From an uncultured Oscillospiraceae bacterium (GTDB lineage Bacteria > Bacillota > Clostridia > Oscillospirales > Ruminococcaceae): a stretch of 9,715 nt of DNA. The DNA is taken from assembly GCA_934462925.1 (NCBI GenBank), contig CAKSIT010000030.1:1-9715 (forward strand), written 5' to 3'. The notes below the pieces were generated by a model that worked only from the letters and a program-made list of their open reading frames with translations, made no database searches and was not told the origin of the DNA. Shown piece by piece: positions 5,834 to 9,715 of the stretch. The position numbers were made by a program, and so were the translations under genes. Within the stretch, counting starts at the first letter, position 1. Each line of letters begins with the position of its first letter.

Positions 5834-6345
5834 GGGCGGTCACCTCGCAGCCGACGCTCGGCTCGCAGGCGGCGTTCGCCTCGACGAAGTTCGCTGCGCA
5901 GCAGGTACGCAATAAGCGCTTCGCAGCCCTCGGTAACGTCGGCGTAGGTGCGCTCGAAATCGCCCGTATACCACGGGTCGGAGATGTCGCGCGGAACATT
6001 GGTGAAATCAAGCAGCCTGTATATTTTGCCGTCATTCTCGCCGCACCCCGCTATGCGCCGCATATTGCGGATATTCGCGCTGTCCATGCCTATAAGCAGG
6101 TCGTACTCGTCATAGTCCGCGCGGGTCATCTGGCGCGCACGCTTCTCGGAGTAGTCTATGCCAAGCCGCCTGAGCACCGCCGCCGTGCCGTAATGCACGG
6201 GGTTTCCCAGCTCCTCTGTAGAAGTCGCCGCAGACTGCGCGGTTATCCCGCTTATGCCGCGCTTTTTCAGCATATCCATAAAAACGAACTCCGCCATGGG
6301 CGAGCGGCATATATTGCCGTGGCATACGAAAAGTATCTTGTACAT
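5830..6345 (-). CDS. Low-molecular-weight protein tyrosine phosphatase family protein
   Basis: This 171-residue cytoplasmic enzyme carries the family signature VCHGNICRSP (residues 7-16), with nucleophile C8 and phosphate-binding R14. The general-acid loop DPWYTGDFERTY (123-134) contains D123. It should hydrolyse phosphotyrosine, or phosphoarginine as in YwlE; the choice cannot be made from sequence alone. Typical members have 140-155 residues. Here an Arg-rich tail (about 150-171) includes the near-repeat GERRLR-AERRLR, encoded just before and over the ribosome binding site of the following gene. The ATG has AAAGGA about ten bases upstream. The only promoter found upstream (6592-6620) implies a ~240-nt leader that contains repeat element Family 2. 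Confidence 0.92.
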   Translation of the reverse strand: MYKILFVCHGNICRSPMAEFVFMDMLKKRGISGITAQSAATSTEELGNPVHYGTAAVLRRLGIDYSEKRARQMTRADYDEYDLLIGMDSANIRNMRRIAGCGENDGKIYRLLDFTNVPRDISDPWYTGDFERTYADVTEGCEALIAYLLRSELRRGERRLRAERRLRGDRP

Positions 6346-6408
6346 CTGGGTTGTTCCTTTCGGAATGATTTGTAGCTATGCGCTTGTCATGCGCAGGGCA
6401 TTTTTATT

Positions 6409-6573
6409 TATGGGAACATCTAAAAACCGTTTTGAAAAGGGAAAATGGGTAGAGTGCGCCGAATGCGAGGAAAGCCGACGAAGTAAGGCTGTATGCCTTA
6501 CGAGGAGGTTTTCTGATGCAGTCGGTGTACTATACACATTTTCCCTCAAACAAGGTTTTTAGAGGTGACCTTA
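6409..6573. repeat. Family 2 repeat: ~165-bp element with long imperfect terminal inverted repeats
   Basis: The left end (6409-6458) and the reverse complement of the right end (6573-6523) align over about 50 bp, sharing TCTAAAAACC, GGGAAAATG and CACCGA-like blocks. Both ends start with TA, consistent with a TA target duplication as in Tc1/mariner or IS630-type MITEs (inference). The centre carries a 7-bp hairpin GTAAGGC/GCCTTAC (6483-6501). There is no coding sequence. A second copy begins at 9639. Transcribed from the promoter at 6592-6620 it would form one long hairpin in the leader of the phosphatase mRNA. Confidence 0.8.
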
Positions 6574-6591
6574 TAAAAACACCCTGCGTTT

Positions 6592-6620
6592 ATTATAACA
6601 TATTCCGCGCTTAAAAGCAA
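6592..6620 (-). promoter_or_regulatory. Promoter for the phosphatase-ecfT unit
   Basis: On the minus strand TTGCTT (6615-6620), a 17-bp spacer and a perfect TATAAT (6592-6597) make a plausible promoter. It lies in the 50-bp gap between repeat Family 2 and Family 1 copy B, so the transcript would enter the Family 2 element within about 15 bases. Confidence 0.65.
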
Positions 6621-6623
6621 CAC

Positions 6624-6853
6624 GGCGCATGATTTCATGCGCTGAGACCGTCGAAAAACCCCCATACGGGGGTTTTTCGCCGAAACATCCGCACTGCGCG
6701 CACGGTTGCGTAAGCGCAGCGTCGCGTACACACTTGTGCGGATAGAAGTGTTTTTTGCCTCGGGAAACCCGAGGCAAAAAAGGTTATTTCAAAGCCCGCA
6801 TACGCGGGCAAAACTGACTTTTTCGACAGACTGGGCGCATGATTTCATGCGCT
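6624..6853. mobile_element. Short non-coding repeat element, Family 1 copy B (inverted), with flanking direct repeats
   Basis: The body (6644-6833, 190 bp) is the inverted match of 3116-3304. It is bounded by an exact 20-bp direct repeat (GGCGCATGATTTCATGCGCT at 6624-6643 and 6834-6853), which is itself a hairpin with 8-bp arms. The conserved hairpins are present: a 14-bp stem at 6751-6764 with 6768-6781, and the C/G stem at 6654-6677. The central stem seen in copy A is replaced here by an unrelated, poorly palindromic sequence (about 6705-6730). As in copy A, the element lies just beyond the 3' end of a gene in the same relative orientation, here the last GNAT gene. Confidence 0.87.
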
Positions 6854-6855
6854 TA

Positions 6856-6900
6856 TCAAAGCCGCTTTTCGCGGGTCGGCGTGCTGCCGCTCCCGCAAAT
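6856..6900 (-). pseudogene. Relic of a GNAT gene C-terminus
   Basis: Directly after the stop codon of the 180-residue GNAT gene, and in the same frame, the minus strand reads I-CGSGSTPTREKRL-stop. The triple-GNAT protein ends CGSGDVLTYEKRL-stop. Roughly three quarters of the nucleotides also match (compare 6856-6899 with 7970-8013). It is most simply a leftover 3' end of a gene related to the triple-GNAT gene, kept after deletion or recombination. It has no start of its own. Read-through of the TGA at 6901-6903 would append it to the upstream protein. Confidence 0.6.
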
Positions 6901-7443
6901 TCACCCGAACAAAATATTGATACACTCGTCCTTAACTACCCCGTAAGCCGTCGTGTACTTACTGTACTTATAAAACTTGAATCCGCATTTTTCCTGCATT
7001 CGCTTGGACTGCGGGTTATCGGTGAAATACCCGCACACAATAAAATCAAGCCCGACTTGCTTAAACAGATAATCTATCACCGCGCGGACCGCCTCCGCCA
7101 TGTACCCGTTGCCCCAGTACGCTTTGGACAGCACAAAGCCCAGCTCCCGCCCCGATTTATCGCCGAACTCGGGAGGCTTGTCCTCATCGTATTTTTCGAT
7201 TCCAAGCGAGCCTATGACTTTCCCGCTGCGCTCAACGGCGAACGTCTTTTTTCCGCCCATAAACGCGGCAAGAACAGCCTGCGTTTCTTCCTTTGTTTTG
7301 TGGTGAGCCCAGCCAGCCATTTCACCTACGCCGTCCACGCTCGCGTACTCGAAAAAATCGTCAAGGTCTGACGCCCGCCACGGGCGCAGTACAAGCCGCT
7401 GCGTCTTTAGCACAACATTCGATATGTCGATTTCTGCGTTCAT
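6901..7443 (-). CDS. GNAT family N-acetyltransferase (RimJ/RimL-like)
   Basis: This 180-residue protein has the RimJ/RimL (Acetyltransf_3) layout: KTQRLVLRPWRASDLDDF (13-30) at the N-terminus, ELGFVLSKAYWGNGYMAEAV (100-119) as the acetyl-CoA binding motif A with the G-N-G-Y turn, and NPQSKRMQEKCGFKF (143-157) as motif B. Such enzymes acetylate protein N-termini, small amines or antibiotics; the substrate is unknown here. GGAGGT sits five to six bases before the ATG. It is the third gene of a run of GNAT genes, 27 bp from its upstream neighbour. Its stop codon is followed in frame by a relic of another GNAT C-terminus, then by repeat element copy B. Confidence 0.92.
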   Translation of the reverse strand: MNAEIDISNVVLKTQRLVLRPWRASDLDDFFEYASVDGVGEMAGWAHHKTKEETQAVLAAFMGGKKTFAVERSGKVIGSLGIEKYDEDKPPEFGDKSGRELGFVLSKAYWGNGYMAEAVRAVIDYLFKQVGLDFIVCGYFTDNPQSKRMQEKCGFKFYKYSKYTTAYGVVKDECINILFG

Positions 7444-7470
7444 TTAATACCTCCACATCTCGTCATAAAA

Positions 7471-7920
7471 TCACAGCGCCCTTGCAAACAGCTGCTCGGT
7501 CGAACCGTATATAGTCCCGTAGTCCCCGATTTTCCTGAACCCGTATTTTTCATACAAGCCGATTTCTCCGCTCATTATATAATATATCGCCGTGAATCCC
7601 TGCTCTTTCGCTGCAACGCAGGCTGCTTCAATAAGCTTTTCCGACAGGCGGCGACCCCTGTATTTCTCGTCCACGAAAACAAATCCCACAAAAGGCGTGA
7701 ACTCATATTCCTGCGGTAGCTCGTCCTTGTTTGAGAACGTGCAGAACGCGGTAATATCGCCGCCGTGAAGCGCCGCAATAACTCTCTCGTTGGCTTCAAA
7801 ATCGTTCTCTCTCATTTTGCCTGCCAGTATCCGACCCGCTCCCCATGAGCAGGTTTCCGCATAGTTGATAACCTTGTCCCATAGTTCATGCCCGAACGTT
7901 AGTACTTCGATTTTCTCCAT
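7471..7920 (-). CDS. GNAT family N-acetyltransferase
   Basis: This 149-residue single-domain GNAT has a core strand and motif A in FVGFVFVDEKYRGRRLSEKLI (77-97) and the C-terminal GLYEKYGFRKIG (121-132). The usual Q/R-x-x-G-x-G/A turn reads R88-G-R-R-L-S93, so the central Gly is replaced by Arg. Related small GNATs in Firmicutes, as I recall them, have similar YRG-x-RLSEK strings, so this need not mean inactivity. AAGGAG lies six bases before the ATG. It is the middle gene of the three-gene GNAT run, 49 bp from the triple-GNAT gene and 27 bp from the RimJ/L-like gene. The substrate is unknown. Confidence 0.9.
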   Translation of the reverse strand: MEKIEVLTFGHELWDKVINYAETCSWGAGRILAGKMRENDFEANERVIAALHGGDITAFCTFSNKDELPQEYEFTPFVGFVFVDEKYRGRRLSEKLIEAACVAAKEQGFTAIYYIMSGEIGLYEKYGFRKIGDYGTIYGSTEQLFARAL

Positions 7921-7969
7921 TAAATTCTCCTTGTTATACTGTTAGTGTGTAATAATTAGCGCTCCGCCA

Positions 7970-9364
7970 TTAAAGCCGCTTCTCGTAAGTCAGCACGTCG
8001 CCGCTACCGCAAAGGGCGTACCCGCAGCTTTCGTACAGGGCTTTTGCGGCGCTGTTGTCGGGCGTTGTGTGGATTCTTACAACCGCCTTGCCCGCGCTGC
8101 GCAAAAACTCCTCCGCGCGGCTCACCGCAAACCTGCCCGCGCCCCTGCGCTGAAACGCAGGCTCTACCGCCAGTATGGACAGCCAGCCCGCGTTGCCGCC
8201 GTCAAGCCCGTTGAGCTTCATATACGCGCACGGAACAGCGCCCTTGCGGATAAGGAAGTGCTTTTCGTCAGAATCGCCCGCCGAAAGCAGGGCGCGCCAT
8301 TTGCTGTACGGAATCGGCGCGCTGTGAAGCGCCTGCGCGTTTCTGCTGAAAATCGCCGTTACGTAGTACGCGGCGGTTTTGCCGCAGGCTTCAACAATGT
8401 TAAAAGATAACAGCTCCTTTTCGTACATCAGCTGCCCGTCGTTTATAAGGCGGTTAAAGCTTTTGTACGGGCGCTGCGCAAACCCCGCCTTTGTCTGTAA
8501 AGCCTGCGAAATCGCATTCTCCCGCCCGACATAGCACCGCAGCGTGCCGCACCATTTGTTGGCCAGAACGCGCTCGGCAAATTCGAGCATTCTCCTGGCA
8601 ATATGCCTGCGGCGGTACTCGGGCGCTACAAACAGGTCGCCGTAATACCAAAGGGTCTTGTTCTCGCTGTTTTGCAGGCAGAATAACCGCCCCACTACGT
8701 CCTCGGCTTCGTTTTGCGCAATTACGTTAAAGCAGTCGGTTTCGGTCTTGCCGTCGAATGCAAGGCTCGCTATGCCGTCGTACTGCTCGGGGTCGTTCCA
8801 TTGCAGCTGCGCTATTTTTCGGGCGGTTTGCTCGTCAATAAATTCGCTTACCGAAATGAAAACCGCTTCGTCGGGTATCGCCTTTTCGCAGACCGCCTGC
8901 CCGTTTTCGGGGGATATTTCGCCCGTGCCGACAAAGCCCATAGCCTCCCAGAACGGCTTGCCCGTGACGGGGTCGGCGGCGAGGTACATTCGCCTTGCGC
9001 CGCGCGTTCTGAACATAGCCTGCAAATGCAGGAACATCTCCCTGCCATAGCCCGCCCTGCGGTACTCGGGCAATACGTAAAGCTCCATTACGCAGCCAAA
9101 GCCAGCCTTTTTGCAGCCCTTGTCCTCGGGGCTGTCGATTCTTCCGAAAAGGAAGCCGATGACAGACGATTGAACATAGCACAGGCTAAGGGCTATTGCG
9201 GGTTCGTCCTGCTTTTCGATTATTCTGTCCGTCCAGCGCCCGAGCGCGCAGGGGTCGGTCGTGCGGTTCTGATGCTCGTCAAGCTCGCTTGCGTACTGCT
9301 GCATAAGGCGGTGAAGCTCGCTGCGGTTTTCTCCCGTAATGCGCGTGAAAGTCAAATCGCTCAT
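7970..9364 (-). CDS. Triple-domain GNAT acetyltransferase
   Basis: This 464-residue protein contains three consecutive GNAT-like units. Unit 1 (about 1-165) has MELYVLPEYRRAGYGREMF (93-111) and PFWEAMGFVGTG. Unit 2 (about 166-318) has GDLFVAPEYRRRHIARRML (242-260), where His254 replaces the motif-A glycine, plus ALQTKAGFAQRPY (288-300). Unit 3 (about 319-464) has LAVEPAFQRRGAGRFAV (398-414) and NSAAKALYESCGYAL (437-451). Units 1 and 3 look catalytically competent; unit 2 may be structural. Single GNATs are 140-180 residues, so this is an uncommon fusion. The substrate is unknown; antibiotic, polyamine or peptide acetylation are possibilities only. AAGGAG precedes the ATG by five bases. It is the first gene of the GNAT operon, with a promoter, leader ORF and terminator upstream. 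Confidence 0.92.
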   Translation of the reverse strand: MSDLTFTRITGENRSELHRLMQQYASELDEHQNRTTDPCALGRWTDRIIEKQDEPAIALSLCYVQSSVIGFLFGRIDSPEDKGCKKAGFGCVMELYVLPEYRRAGYGREMFLHLQAMFRTRGARRMYLAADPVTGKPFWEAMGFVGTGEISPENGQAVCEKAIPDEAVFISVSEFIDEQTARKIAQLQWNDPEQYDGIASLAFDGKTETDCFNVIAQNEAEDVVGRLFCLQNSENKTLWYYGDLFVAPEYRRRHIARRMLEFAERVLANKWCGTLRCYVGRENAISQALQTKAGFAQRPYKSFNRLINDGQLMYEKELLSFNIVEACGKTAAYYVTAIFSRNAQALHSAPIPYSKWRALLSAGDSDEKHFLIRKGAVPCAYMKLNGLDGGNAGWLSILAVEPAFQRRGAGRFAVSRAEEFLRSAGKAVVRIHTTPDNSAAKALYESCGYALCGSGDVLTYEKRL

Positions 9365-9376
9365 AAATTCTCCTTA

Positions 9377-9412
9377 AATAAAAAATAAAAAAGCGTCCCC
9401 GAAAACGGGAAC
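9377..9412 (-). terminator. Leader terminator (candidate attenuator) before the GNAT operon
   Basis: On the minus strand GTTCCCG (9406-9412) pairs with CGGGGAC (9395-9401) across a TTTT loop, followed by GCTTTTTTATTTTTT. It ends immediately before the AAGGAG of the triple-GNAT gene. Since the only promoter seen lies upstream at 9528-9556, transcription must pass this terminator to reach the operon. The 5' arm can alternatively pair with 9472-9481, so terminator and antiterminator forms may exclude each other. Confidence 0.75.
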
Positions 9413-9446
9413 ACTTGAATTTCACCATTACACTATGCAAACGCTT

Positions 9447-9500
9447 CTATGCGCAATTATGTGAATGATAGATACTCCCGCTGCGGTATTTCGTTTTCAT
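9447..9500 (-). CDS. Putative 17-residue leader peptide
   Basis: An ATG at 9498-9500, five bases after AGGTGA (9506-9511), opens the frame MKTKYRSGSIYHSHNCA, ending in TAG at 9447-9449. It lies about 20 bases after the predicted transcription start and 35 bases before the leader terminator. The ribosome binding site and the A of the start codon fall in the left arm of a 10-bp inverted repeat whose right arm (9461-9470) is inside the ORF. Size, position and setting are those of regulatory leader peptides upstream of inducible genes. The peptide sequence itself is not one I recognise. Confidence 0.55.
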   Translation of the reverse strand: MKTKYRSGSIYHSHNCA

Positions 9501-9509
9501 ATCATTCAC
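9461..9509 (-). promoter_or_regulatory. Leader hairpin overlapping the leader ORF's ribosome binding site
   Basis: GTGAATGATA (minus strand, 9509-9500) is perfectly complementary to TATCATTCAC (9470-9461), giving a 10-bp stem. Part of the Shine-Dalgarno and the first base of the leader ATG lie in the stem. The loop contains CGGGAGTAT (9480-9472), which can instead pair with GTGTTCCCG (9414-9406), the left arm of the terminator, over nine positions including three G-U pairs. This pairing is by eye and unscored. Confidence 0.55.
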
Positions 9510-9527
9510 CTGCCTTTCAATGATTTG

Positions 9528-9556
9528 ATTATAGCATAGTTTTCTGAGATTGTCAA
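9528..9556 (-). promoter_or_regulatory. Consensus promoter of the GNAT operon leader
   Basis: On the minus strand a perfect TTGACA (9551-9556), a 17-bp spacer and a perfect TATAAT (9528-9533) place transcription start near 9521. A promoter this strong in front of a terminator fits control by premature termination rather than by initiation. Confidence 0.9.
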
Positions 9557-9638
9557 GAAAAAATCTGTGTGCTAACAGAAAATAGGAGAATGTACATTAT
9601 ACTTCCCTGCGTACACAGCCGAGTTGGGTATAATAAAC
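9557..9638. other. Short intergenic stretch upstream of the GNAT promoter
   Basis: No gene is seen. An AGGAG followed directly by ATG (9584-9592) has spacing too short for initiation. TGTAC (9591-9595) and GTACA (9611-9615) form a small inverted repeat. TATAAT at 9629-9634 lies directly before repeat Family 2, but no -35 matches it at normal spacing. Confidence 0.4.
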
Positions 9639-9715
9639 ATAAGGTCACCTCTAAAAACCTTGTTTGAGTGAAAATGTGTATAGCGCACCGACTGCTTCTG
9701 TCAACAAGCGAAATT
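9639..9715 (+). repeat. Family 2 repeat, second copy, truncated by window edge
   Basis: From TAAGGTCACC onward, about 57 bp match the reverse complement of 6517-6573 with only a few differences, then diverge (TTCTGTCAAC against ATCAGAAAAC). It therefore shares the terminal repeat of the 6409-6573 element but has a different interior. The other end lies beyond the window. Confidence 0.8.

Noticed and set aside
9393..9445. tRNA-like string (GCATAGTGTAATGGTG) on the minus strand before the leader terminator
   Set aside because: It resembles a tRNA D-arm, but there is no anticodon stem-loop, no T-loop and no acceptor stem beyond five pairs; the 3' part is better explained as a terminator.
9365..9530. 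T-box riboswitch upstream of the GNAT operon
   Set aside because: The conserved T-box bulge sequence and long specifier stem are not present, and the leader is shorter than usual.

Overview
This window looks like chromosomal DNA of a low-to-mid GC Clostridia, most likely an Oscillospirales/Ruminococcus-type gut Firmicute. That placement is an inference from the strong AGGAGG-type ribosome binding sites, consensus TTGACA-N17-TATAAT promoters, intrinsic terminators and protein families; no rRNA or other phylogenetic marker is present. All recognisable genes lie on the minus strand except one AI-2E-family membrane protein gene.

Left part (1-1574): the first ~66 bases are an unassigned fragment, followed by an orphan minus-strand terminator. 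Next come 2.6 tandem copies of an ~89-bp unit that each carry a minus-strand terminator and run up to the encoded CCA end of a tRNA-Ser(CGA) gene with a perfect promoter. Upstream of it is a cytidylate-kinase-like P-loop gene with its own promoter.

Middle part (1575-6345): an AI-2E-family transporter gene (plus strand) converges on an L-fucose/L-arabinose isomerase-family gene (minus). Further right are an EcfT/CbiQ-type transporter subunit and a low-molecular-weight protein tyrosine phosphatase, overlapping by 4 nt and so probably translationally coupled.

Right part (6346-9715): an intergenic block rich in repeats, then three consecutive minus-strand GNAT acetyltransferase genes that form a likely operon. 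The promoter-proximal gene encodes three GNAT domains in one chain, so the operon carries five GNAT domains. Its leader has a consensus promoter, a 17-codon ORF whose ribosome binding site lies in an inverted repeat, and an intrinsic terminator just before the first GNAT gene, with a possible antiterminator pairing. This is the layout of an attenuator. A 14-codon relic of a GNAT C-terminus follows the last GNAT gene in frame.

Two short non-coding repeat families are dispersed here. Family 1 has two copies of ~190 bp (3116-3304 and, inverted, 6644-6833), each bounded by a different 18-20 bp direct repeat that is itself hairpin-forming. Family 2 is a ~165-bp element with ~50-bp imperfect terminal inverted repeats (6409-6573), with a second partial copy running off the right edge (9639-9715). 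The most promising leads are the attenuated multi-GNAT operon and the Family 1 element.
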